Assembly: GCA_030425685.1 (NCBI GenBank)
Contig: JAUIAD010000030.1
Location: forward strand, 1-34,758
Origin: Gammaproteobacteria bacterium
Lineage (GTDB): Bacteria > Pseudomonadota > Gammaproteobacteria > Coxiellales > Coxiellaceae
Reading direction: 5' to 3'
Length of the DNA stretch: 34,758 nucleotides
Program-made: the position numbers and the translations under genes
Shown: positions 8,607 to 15,542 of the stretch, piece by piece
Position numbering within the stretch: position 1 is the first letter of the stretch
Layout: the number at the start of each line of letters is the position of its first letter
Notes under the pieces: model-generated
Told to the model about the DNA's origin: nothing
Databases searched by the model: none
What the model saw: the letters and a program-made list of their open reading frames with translations, nothing else

Positions 8607-10289
8607 ATGTCTACACTTAGTGATCAAGTTATTCAAATTTTGTCCGAAGCCGGTATTTCACGTGCCTATGGTGTACCGGGTGATGCCACGGATTTAATGT
8701 TAGCGTCAATACATGGGCGTAAGGATTTTGATTTTATATTAACTCGCCATGAAGAAGGTGCGGGTTTTATGGCAAGTGCGTACTCTAAGTTAACGGGGAA
8801 AGTAGGGGTTGTTTTAGCATGCCAGGGGCCAGGTTCGGCACATATGCTTGATTCTATGTATGATGCTAAGTTGGATAAAGTGCCGATGTTGGTGATTACC
8901 GGGCAGGTAGAAAGCGAGCTGATTGGCACCAATACCGTGCAAGAAGTTAATCAGATTTTATTATTTGAAGATGTGACCTGCTTTAATCGCGAAGTGCGCT
9001 CAGCTAATAATTTAGTGGATATTTTGCAGTTGGCTTTACAGACTGCCATGGTGCAGCGTGGTGTTGCGCATGTCTCCATTGCCACCGATGTATTGCGCGC
9101 GCCTGAGCAAAAGCGGCAAATTAATTCCTCTGTTTATCATATGCCGCATAAGGTGTATCCGGTTGAAAGTGAAATTGTTAAAGCAGCGGAGATTTTAAAT
9201 AAGCAGTCTAATGTGACCGTTTTATACGGTGGCGGTTGTATTAATGCTAAGGATGAATTATTAAAAGTTGCTGATTTATTAGCGGCGCCAATTGTTCATA
9301 CAGTGCGTTCTAAAGATATTATTGATAACAATAATCCGCATTATTCGGGTGGCATTGGTTTTAAAGGTTCTAAAAATGGGTGTAAGGCGGTTAAGAATTG
9401 TGATGCACTATTAATTGTGGGTTGTGCGTTTGCCTGGCGGGAGTTTTATCCTGACAATGTGCCTATTGTACAAATCGATATTGATCCTCAGCGTATTGGT
9501 ATTCGCTGTCCAGTGGAAGTTGGTTTGGTTGGTGATGCTAAATTATCTTTAGCTGAATTGGCTAAGCATTTAGAAGCGAAGAAGGGTAAGGGTTTCTTAG
9601 AACAGTTTCAATCTTTGCATCATAAAGCGATTGAATCGTTAGATAAGCAAGCAGCCATTAAAGAAGATAAGCTGATTGACTCTCCGGTATTAACAAAAGT
9701 GATTAGTGATAATTTAGCCGAGGATGCGATTGTTACCGTTGATGCCGGTACGGTTTCGGTGTGGGCTAATAACTGGTTGCGCTTGAATGGTAAGCAGCGG
9801 TTGATTGGTAGTACTGAATTAGGAACGTTGGGTTTTGGTATGCCGGCGGCAATTGGTTGTCAAATTGAAAGACCTGATCAGCAGGTTGTTGCTTTATGTG
9901 GTGATGGTGGTTTTCAAATGACGATGGGGGATTTTTCTACGGCTGTTAAATATGATTTGCCGATTACGGTCGTTATTTATAATAATTTTGCTTATCATTT
10001 TATTGAACTTGAACAAATGAAAGAGGGTGTTGCGCAAGCGTATACTAAATTGGATAACCCTGATTATGCTAAGTTGGCAGAGGCGTTTGGTGGTGAGGGT
10101 TTTTCGGTTAAGAAGGCAGCTGATATTGAGCCTGCTATTCAGGCGGCGTTTAAGTCTTCTAAGCCTTGCATTGTTGATGTGCATGTTAATCCGGATGAGT
10201 TGATTCGCCCGAACAAAATTACCTTGTCTTTGATGTCGCACTTTTTGGAGGGGATGATTAAGACTAAGTTGTCTAAGTCTAATAGTTGA
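8607..10289 (+). CDS. Thiamine-diphosphate-dependent pyruvate oxidase/dehydrogenase (PoxB-like)
   Basis: This 560-residue enzyme most resembles the pyruvate:quinone oxidoreductase PoxB group, which converts pyruvate to acetate and CO2 using ThDP and FAD. Evidence: TRHEEGAGF with catalytic Glu49 (E. coli Glu50), CQGPGSAHM, a central FAD/binding-fold domain (about 180-340), and the ThDP/Mg motif CGDGGFQMTMGDF with G432-D433-G434 and N459-N460. Relative to E. coli (572 residues) the C-terminus is about 12 residues short and ends in KTKLSKSNS. The amphipathic lipid-activation peptide is therefore missing or altered, and membrane docking may differ. Acetolactate synthase or oxalyl-CoA decarboxylase are less likely alternatives within the same superfamily. 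AGGGAG precedes ATG. It stands alone, followed by a family A repeat. Confidence 0.8.
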   Translation: MSTLSDQVIQILSEAGISRAYGVPGDATDLMLASIHGRKDFDFILTRHEEGAGFMASAYSKLTGKVGVVLACQGPGSAHMLDSMYDAKLDKVPMLVITGQVESELIGTNTVQEVNQILLFEDVTCFNREVRSANNLVDILQLALQTAMVQRGVAHVSIATDVLRAPEQKRQINSSVYHMPHKVYPVESEIVKAAEILNKQSNVTVLYGGGCINAKDELLKVADLLAAPIVHTVRSKDIIDNNNPHYSGGIGFKGSKNGCKAVKNCDALLIVGCAFAWREFYPDNVPIVQIDIDPQRIGIRCPVEVGLVGDAKLSLAELAKHLEAKKGKGFLEQFQSLHHKAIESLDKQAAIKEDKLIDSPVLTKVISDNLAEDAIVTVDAGTVSVWANNWLRLNGKQRLIGSTELGTLGFGMPAAIGCQIERPDQQVVALCGDGGFQMTMGDFSTAVKYDLPITVVIYNNFAYHFIELEQMKEGVAQAYTKLDNPDYAKLAEAFGGEGFSVKKAADIEPAIQAAFKSSKPCIVDVHVNPDELIRPNKITLSLMSHFLEGMIKTKLSKSNS

Positions 10290-10447
10290 TTTGTTTCACG
10301 CTAAGGCGCTAAGGGGACGCTAAGGGCGCAAAGGTTTTTTTATTTGGTGCTGAGGGCTAAAGAGTCTGTTATTGGAGGGTCTTCATGCGCATTCATACAA
10401 ACAACAAATCCACCCCTCCCCCTTGCGCCCTTAGCGTGAAACAAATC
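10288..10447. repeat. Family A inverted repeat, decayed copy with long loop
   Basis: GATTTGTTTCACGCTAAG (10288-10305) is exactly reverse-complementary to 10430-10447. Inside, TAAGGGCGCAAAGG near 10320 roughly matches CCTTGCGCCCTTA near 10420. About 80 bp between the arms is unrelated sequence. The left arm begins within the last codon of the poxB-like gene. The rest of the gene-free stretch to 10726 is AT-rich and shows no other feature. Confidence 0.8.
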
Positions 10448-10726
10448 AAAATAACCCCTTGAAAAATAACCAATCAAAAATTTGCAACCTAGGCACAAAA
10501 AAACTATATTTGAAAATATACATATTGGTCTAACCAACAGCTATGATAACGACCTGATTTAAGAGTGATTGAGGTTGTTAATGAGGTGGTCATTACAGCT
10601 GAGTGGGTTGGTCGATATGCAGCGCGCAAAAACAAAAAATACAATAACGTACAAAATACTAATGTTTGTAATATCATGTGCCGTTATCTTTCGGTTCGCG
10701 TTGTTGCTATCCGGCAGTTACTAAGC

Positions 10727-11119
10727 TCATAAGCCAAAGGAAAAGGACAATGATACTGAGCGCGGTGAATCTGTCCTTGTGCTTGCTCGAGATGTGCAAA
10801 TCTCTACTTCTTCTTTTAAAGATAAAAGAATAAAATTTAAGTAAGCATCTTTTTGATTGGGGTTATAACTTTTTACAGTTTTTACATGCTCCTTAAGCCA
10901 CTTGATATATTCTTCATCTGATAAATCACCATTTTCCATTTCAAGTGATTTGCTATGCCATTTTCTAATGCTGTTTCTTACAATGCCAGTATATAGAACT
11001 TTTGAATTCCTAGGTTTTACAAAAATGGCATATAGATCTTCGAGTGACATAGCGCTATTCAGTGGTTTATATTTTTCTATAATTGATTTTTTATTTGAAA
11101 AAAAAGAAATAAAACCCAT
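10727..11119 (-). CDS. Small hypothetical protein with Ser/Arg-rich tail
   Basis: A predicted protein of 130 residues with no recognised family. It begins MGFISFFSNKKS and is helical and charged through the middle (KWLKEHVKTVKS). It ends in a Ser/Thr/Arg-rich tail (RASTRTDSPRSVSLSFSFGL). An ATG four codons upstream (11131) is possible, but GGAGA six bases before ATG 11119 supports the shorter form. It lies alone between a repeat-bearing gap and another orphan gene on the same strand. The tail is similar in composition to the other candidate effectors here. The gene is plausible but unproven. Confidence 0.5.
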   Translation of the reverse strand: MGFISFFSNKKSIIEKYKPLNSAMSLEDLYAIFVKPRNSKVLYTGIVRNSIRKWHSKSLEMENGDLSDEEYIKWLKEHVKTVKSYNPNQKDAYLNFILLSLKEEVEICTSRASTRTDSPRSVSLSFSFGL

Positions 11120-11367
11120 GTTGGTCTCCATATGTTTAGCTGAGCGAAGAAAATAGTAGACCTCTTTGCAAATTCAATCAAGTCTTTACGGGGGGGGATA
11201 TTATTTTTTTTAAGGAAATAATTTTTTTATAAGAAAAAACGCTGCGTCACTATATCGCTGCACCACCGCGTAAGAAAAAGAACGGCTAGGACTTGCCAAC
11301 ATCAACAAAAAACAGAAAGGCGGATTAGAATAATAAATTATTCATAATCCACCTAATAGCTAAGTTC

Positions 11368-12609
11368 TTACATAGAAGGACCAGCGTTAGCTTGAGAGTC
11401 TACAGAAGTATCCATTGGTGTGCTATTAGCATTGGCACCACCAAACATACCAACTGAAGCGGCACTTGCTGAAGCAGTTGAATTATTTGCTGCACCAGCT
11501 TGTACGTCTTTTTGTTTTTCTTCGTCACGCACTGCTACTAGTTGTGCTAGCAAACCCTGTGAGGTTAAATGGTATAAGCCATTTGCGCTCGATCCACCAC
11601 GAAGGCCAACAGTTGCTTTGTTGCCGTCTAGGTATGTTACTTCTAAATCGCATCCCCAAAATCCTTTTTTAGCTAGTGTGATTTTAGCATTTTGAGGAAT
11701 GGTATGATGTTGATTGGTAAAAGCAATATTTTTACCTTTTTCCGCTTTCATTTCTTGTTGCAGTTCTTTGATGCTTTTATTCATCGGCACAACAGAAACT
11801 AGTGTTTGCGCGTAAGGGTCTTTTTCAAAAGCGTCAACACTTTCTTTAAATGTCTTAAGCGTTTTTTGCTCTTCTTCATCGTCAGCTTGAATGCCAAATG
11901 TTGCTTCTTTAGCTTCTAATGCATTTTGCTGAGCTTGTCGCGAACTTGAAATAGCGGTTGAGCCTGTTAAGTTTGCTTCTTCGCTGAGTTCTCTTAATAG
12001 ACCCGGGCTTGTGGAGGCCTTTTCCCAATTGTTAGGGGCGGAAGTAATAAGCTGTTGAGCTGTTTCCTGTAGTGCCTTTAAGTTTTCTTCCGTTAAACAA
12101 TCTTCGATTGCTTTAAACTGTGCTAACTTTGCTGCTGCCTTTTGTGCTTTAAGCTCTTTCTTTAAATCTTTTTGTGAATCATCAAGCGCCTTGATATCGC
12201 TATCTATCTTTGAAATTGCTTTTTCTTCACTGTGGATGGCACTTTTAGCTTGGTCTGAAATGATTTTATCATGTAGCAAGGAAGCTAGAGTTTGCTCTGC
12301 TGTAGCGAAAGCAGGGTCAATATCAATAAGTTTACGTTTGCCGCCTAGCGTGGTAAATCCTCTACCGCCAACTTCACCGATGAGAAATCCGTCTTTAGAT
12401 TGAAAGTAGCCTTGATCATTTAACGCAATGCATGCATCGTCAGTTACGCGTGCAGCTTGTACGGAGTTAGTGCGGTCACGATTTTTTACGATATCTTTAA
12501 CAATGGTATCAAATGGGAAAGCTGCACCTAGATCATCTTGGATGGAAATAAAGGCGCGGTGCATTGGGCCAAATGGGCTTTGGTATTTTTGTATGCTTGG
12601 TCTTGGCAT
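11368..12609 (-). CDS. Candidate effector with coiled coil and possible split Nudix box
   Basis: A 413-residue soluble protein. The N-terminal part ends DGFLIGEVGGRGFTTLGGKR, which resembles the strand and LPGGKxE start of a Nudix hydrolase. The matching helix, RELSEEANL (R206-E207...E210-E211), fits the REUxEExGU half of the Nudix box but comes about 110 residues later. Between them (about 94-205) lies a Lys/Glu/Ala/Gln-rich stretch likely to form a coiled coil (SQKDLKKELKAQKAAAKLAQ). The C-terminal 50 residues are Ala/Ser/Asn-rich (about 365-413) and contain FGGANANSTPMDTSVDSQ. If it is Nudix, it carries an insertion in the middle of the active-site motif, and activity is uncertain. GAGGAA precedes ATG. 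No partner gene is adjacent. The assignment rests on short motifs only. Confidence 0.6.
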   Translation of the reverse strand: MPRPSIQKYQSPFGPMHRAFISIQDDLGAAFPFDTIVKDIVKNRDRTNSVQAARVTDDACIALNDQGYFQSKDGFLIGEVGGRGFTTLGGKRKLIDIDPAFATAEQTLASLLHDKIISDQAKSAIHSEEKAISKIDSDIKALDDSQKDLKKELKAQKAAAKLAQFKAIEDCLTEENLKALQETAQQLITSAPNNWEKASTSPGLLRELSEEANLTGSTAISSSRQAQQNALEAKEATFGIQADDEEEQKTLKTFKESVDAFEKDPYAQTLVSVVPMNKSIKELQQEMKAEKGKNIAFTNQHHTIPQNAKITLAKKGFWGCDLEVTYLDGNKATVGLRGGSSANGLYHLTSQGLLAQLVAVRDEEKQKDVQAGAANNSTASASAASVGMFGGANANSTPMDTSVDSQANAGPSM

Positions 12610-12987
12610 AAAGAGTTCCTCTTTTCTTGTTAATTTTATCAGTTAATATCGGACTTTATCCCTAAGTAATTATGCTTGTAAAGGCTATTCTCAAGAGTTG
12701 TCCCATTTAATTTATACTTAATGCACTTTGTTCAGCGCTTGTATATCTATCATTAGTATTCCTCGTAGTGCATTATTTTATTTAGATTATTTGCGAGTAT
12801 TTTCTCTCATCTCATTTATTTGTTGTGAAGTCAAAGGCGCAATGTAGGTTAAACTGAGGTGTATTGATATATTATATTTAGTAATTTTTTTATAAAAAAT
12901 TTAAAATTAATTTTTTCTTAAGCTGTAATTTGAATTCTTCTTGTTAAAATTGCGTTTTTTATAACTACTAAAATACAAGGTTAATTT
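12610..12987. other. Divergent AT-rich intergenic region
   Basis: This 378-bp stretch separates two divergently transcribed orphan genes and must contain both promoters. It is strongly AT-rich, especially 12860-12960 (long A/T runs and TTTATAAAAAATTTAAAATT). No ORF, tRNA or repeat family member was found. The AT-richness could suit binding of a silencing protein, which is inference. Confidence 0.5.
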
Positions 12988-13548
12988 ATGAGAAGACTAT
13001 CTAAAGCAGAATGGGCTAGGCAGAATGGACATCGTCAGATGAAAAGTCAAAAGTGGCAACAGCAGCAAGAAGAGAAGTTTATTTTAAGAATTGTGAGATC
13101 GTTGCGGGCCTCAAAAGGTAGAACTCCGGAGCAAGAGACAGAAATACAACAGCGTCAGTTTCAAACTGAGGTTTTATATATCGCCAATTTTTTGCAGGAC
13201 AATTGTGCTGGGTATCACAATACTTGTGATTTAGTGATTAGTAAGATTAAAACGCTTGGGGTTAGTATTATCTCTGATCTTGAAAAGATTGATGGTTTCG
13301 CTGATATGAGTCAAACTGATCAGGTTGAACAAATCAAAGCGTTAGTAGGTAAAGGTGCTGATGCGAGTGAAAGTAAATCCAATGAAAATGATGGCGCGGC
13401 GATAAATACAGATACCAAGAGACAAAGCTACGGTAAAAATAAGAATGGCTTGTTTGCTACAAAAAAGAAAACTGGCAAAAAGAAAACTGGCAGAAAGAAC
13501 AAAGGAAAAAGCCACAATGCTGCCTATAGAAATGGTGCTGGTCGGTAA
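12988..13548 (+). CDS. Hypothetical protein with strongly basic C-terminus
   Basis: A 186-residue protein of unknown family. The N-terminus is basic and Gln-rich (KSQKWQQQQEEKF), followed by a helical middle with two cysteines (DNCAGYHNTCDLVISKIKTL). The C-terminal 50 residues are extremely basic, with two near-identical units KKTGKKKTGRKNKGK at about 160-175, and end HNAAYRNGAGR. Such a tail could bind nucleic acid or act as a nuclear-localisation-like signal in a host cell. Neither use is shown. AAGG precedes the ATG, and the upstream region is very AT-rich. It lies divergent from the coiled-coil candidate effector. Composition differs sharply from the metabolic genes nearby, which may indicate transfer or an effector role. 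Confidence 0.6.
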   Translation: MRRLSKAEWARQNGHRQMKSQKWQQQQEEKFILRIVRSLRASKGRTPEQETEIQQRQFQTEVLYIANFLQDNCAGYHNTCDLVISKIKTLGVSIISDLEKIDGFADMSQTDQVEQIKALVGKGADASESKSNENDGAAINTDTKRQSYGKNKNGLFATKKKTGKKKTGRKNKGKSHNAAYRNGAGR

Positions 13549-13744
13549 TATAGAGATTGATAGCAGTATTTTCTGTGTTAGGCATATAGCTGAATACTCT
13601 GGCCAAGCCACAGTATGATGGCGTTTTTTTTTATAAATCAAAGTTATCTTAGTGCGTGGATTTGCGAAGGGTTGTAAGTTCGCGCACCGCTTTATTGAGT
13701 AGGTTAGCCTTGCATGCGAGCATGGTCGTCTATATATTAATCAG

Positions 13745-13773
13745 TTGATCTCATCTTCAGTCTATGATACATA
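13745..13773 (+). promoter_or_regulatory. Possible promoter of the leader-MFS transcript
   Basis: TTGATC (13745-13750) lies upstream of TATGAT (13763-13768) and of TACATA (13768-13773). Only the second spacing (17 bp) is standard, while only the first hexamer is a good -10 match. The transcript would begin near 13775-13780, just before the leader ORF. Weak evidence. Confidence 0.3.
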
Positions 13774-13801
13774 TATGTTGCACTCATAAAAGGTAATTCA
13801 A

Positions 13802-13909
13802 ATGGATCATATCACTAGACATGCTGTTTCTGTGCTCAAAGGCCTATGCGGTCATGCTTTAGTTAGCGTCCTTGTCGTCTTTCCGGTCGTGGTGATCAGC
13901 CTGTGCTAA
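13802..13909 (+). CDS. Putative Val-rich leader peptide upstream of the MFS gene
   Basis: A 35-codon ORF with an AAAAGG ribosome-binding site at ideal spacing (AGG 13791-13793, ATG 13802). It encodes nine Val, five Leu and two Ile, clustered in LVSVLVVFPVVVISLC at its end. Four of the Val codons are GTC, whereas neighbouring genes mostly use GTT. Its stop codon (13907-13909) falls inside the first arm of a strong hairpin, 75 bp before the MFS start. This layout resembles ilv-type leader peptides, in which ribosome stalling at scarce aminoacyl-tRNA controls downstream expression. The alternative is a small hydrophobic membrane peptide or type I toxin. The peptide is only a prediction; its regulatory role is inference. 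Confidence 0.5.
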   Translation: MDHITRHAVSVLKGLCGHALVSVLVVFPVVVISLC

Positions 13910-13941
13910 GGCGGAGTGATCACATCCTTAGTACAGGCCTT
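13892..13941 (+). promoter_or_regulatory. Mutually exclusive hairpins in the MFS leader (attenuator-like)
   Basis: Hairpin A pairs GTGATCA (13892-13898) with TGATCAC (13917-13923). Hairpin B pairs GCCTGTGCTAAGG (13899-13911) with CCTTAGTACAGGC (13926-13938), 13 bp with one G.U. They interleave and cannot both form. A third option pairs AAGGCCT (13839-13845) with AGGCCTT (13935-13941). No U-run follows hairpin B, so a classical intrinsic terminator is not evident; Rho-dependent or translational control would be needed. Confidence 0.5.
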
Positions 13942-13984
13942 CCTTAAGTTACACTATCTACTAATTAATTATAGAGACTAATAC

Positions 13985-15229
13985 ATGATCCGTTTATACC
14001 CCTGGTTAATTTGGTTCTTATCGTCAGGTTTTATTTTTTATAAATACCTATTGCAAGTATCGCCAAGCGCTATGGTGCCTGAGCTAATGCGAGAGTTCTC
14101 TTTAAATGGCACTTCCATGGGGAATATTACTGCATTCTATTTTTATGCCTATTTTTTAATGCAAATTCCCGCAGGCTTAATGTTAGATCGCTTTAGTGTT
14201 AGACGTTTGATGACGATTGCTATTTTAGTCTGTGCTTTAGGTGTTTATTTGTTTTCCATTGCTCATAATTTATGGTTGGGTTATTTTGGCCGTGTCTTAA
14301 TTGGTATTGGTGGTTCTTTTTCTGCAGTAGGCACGATGAAATTGATTTCGGTGTGGTTTAAGCCAAAACAGTTTGCGTTGGTGTCTGGTTTGATGATGAC
14401 GATGGCAATGTTAGGTGCTGTCGGTGGGCAAGGGCCGATTGCTTATTATGTGCAGCATTTAGGGTGGCGACATACTTTATTATTGGCTACTTTTTTAGGT
14501 TTAATTTTAGCGGCTGTGGTATTTATTTTTGTACGTGACAGTAGTAAAGGGGCGATGCATGGGGCGCATTCATTTGATTCTTTAAGAGATATACGTATTG
14601 GTTTTGCTAATATTATAAAAAAAGGACAAGTGTGGTTGGTCTCTATTTATTCGGGTTTAGCCTTTGCACCGATTTCGGCTTTTGCCGGTTTGTGGGGTGT
14701 GCCTTTTATTATGGAGAAATATGCCATGCCGCGTGAGGTTGCTGCTAGCTTGGTTTCTTTGGTGTTTATTGGCTTTGCGGTTGGTTCGCCTATTGGTGGT
14801 TGGCTATCGGATCGTATTGCGCGCCGTAAGCCGATTATGGTTATGGGGACTGGTTTAAGTTTGCTTATTTTGACGGTTATTATTTATAGTCCTAATTTGT
14901 CGAAAATAGCGTTGACCTTGTTGTTTTTATTGTTTGGCTTTTTCTCTGGTTTCTTTTTTGTTTCTTTTGCGACGATTCGGGAAATTAATAGTCCAAAGTT
15001 GAGTGGTTCTTCGATTGGGTTTATTAATATGTTTAATGCGTTGTGTGGTGCTTTATCTGCGCCTTTAGTGGGTGTTTTGTTGGATTTTGAAACGAGATTG
15101 CACCATAGTAAGTCGTCGGTTTTTTCGCTGGCCGATTATCATTTTGCTTTGGTAACGATGCCGTTAATTCTTTTAGTTGCTTTAATTTTGCAAATTTTTA
15201 TTAAAGAGTCGCATTGCCGACAAGTATAA
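13985..15229 (+). CDS. MFS transporter of the phagosomal nutrient transporter (Pht-like) type
   Basis: A 414-residue inner-membrane carrier with 12 predicted helices. The N-terminal half (WLIWFLSSGFIFYKYLLQVS, then PSAMVPELMREF and FYFYAYFLMQIPAGLMLDRF) matches the MFS group that includes Legionella Pht amino-acid carriers. The MFS loop 2-3 signature appears as GLMLDRFSVRR and its repeat in the second half as GWLSDRIARRK. Pht proteins import amino acids such as threonine or valine inside the host vacuole. The Val-rich leader just upstream suggests a branched-chain substrate here, which is inference. The ribosome-binding site is weak (GAGAC, about 13975). A REP doublet follows the stop codon. 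Family confidence is high; the substrate is unknown. Confidence 0.85.
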   Translation: MIRLYPWLIWFLSSGFIFYKYLLQVSPSAMVPELMREFSLNGTSMGNITAFYFYAYFLMQIPAGLMLDRFSVRRLMTIAILVCALGVYLFSIAHNLWLGYFGRVLIGIGGSFSAVGTMKLISVWFKPKQFALVSGLMMTMAMLGAVGGQGPIAYYVQHLGWRHTLLLATFLGLILAAVVFIFVRDSSKGAMHGAHSFDSLRDIRIGFANIIKKGQVWLVSIYSGLAFAPISAFAGLWGVPFIMEKYAMPREVAASLVSLVFIGFAVGSPIGGWLSDRIARRKPIMVMGTGLSLLILTVIIYSPNLSKIALTLLFLLFGFFSGFFFVSFATIREINSPKLSGSSIGFINMFNALCGALSAPLVGVLLDFETRLHHSKSSVFSLADYHFALVTMPLILLVALILQIFIKESHCRQV

Positions 15230-15235
15230 AAAGAT

Positions 15236-15470
15236 GTAGGGGTACAGCATGCTGTGCCCGTTTGGTGTGAATAGCAATATCCTTTTTCGGTGCCGCAGAT
15301 GTTTGCGGGCGCAGCATGCTGCGCCCCTACGTTCCTGTGTTTAGTGTGAGTTTTCGTGTAGGTAATTAAGAATGCGTAGGGGCACAGCATGCTGTGCCCG
15401 TTTGGGTGTGAATGGCAATATACTGTCGGTGCCGCAGATGTCTGCGGGCGCAGCATGCTGCGCCCCTACG
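15236..15470. repeat. Family B REP doublet 1 (two ~95-bp units, 140-bp period)
   Basis: Units at 15236-15330 and 15376-15470 each begin GTAGGGGYACAGCATGCTGT and end CGCAGCATGCTGCGCCCCTAC, so each has inverted outer ends and a palindrome at both ends. The 45-bp spacer between units resembles the spacer of the doublet at 25566. It lies between the convergent MFS and ankyrin genes. An ORF crossing it is an artefact. Apart from the doublet, the 313-bp gap holds nothing evident. Confidence 0.9.
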
Positions 15471-15542
15471 AAGAGAGGGGGAGTTTGTGCTAAAATGGTC
15501 GTTGTTGCAGCCTTTTTTCCTTCGTAATGGGTTCATTCAGGC

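Noticed and set aside
9894-10241. 115-codon ORF on the minus strand inside the poxB-like gene
   Set aside because: It lies entirely within a well-supported coding region on the other strand and encodes no recognisable protein.
15139-15456. 105-codon ORF across REP doublet 1
   Set aside because: Its sequence is the translated palindromes plus the end of the MFS gene.
15236-15470. CRISPR array
   Set aside because: There are only two units, with conserved rather than variable spacers, internal palindromes and no cas genes nearby; it is a REP doublet.
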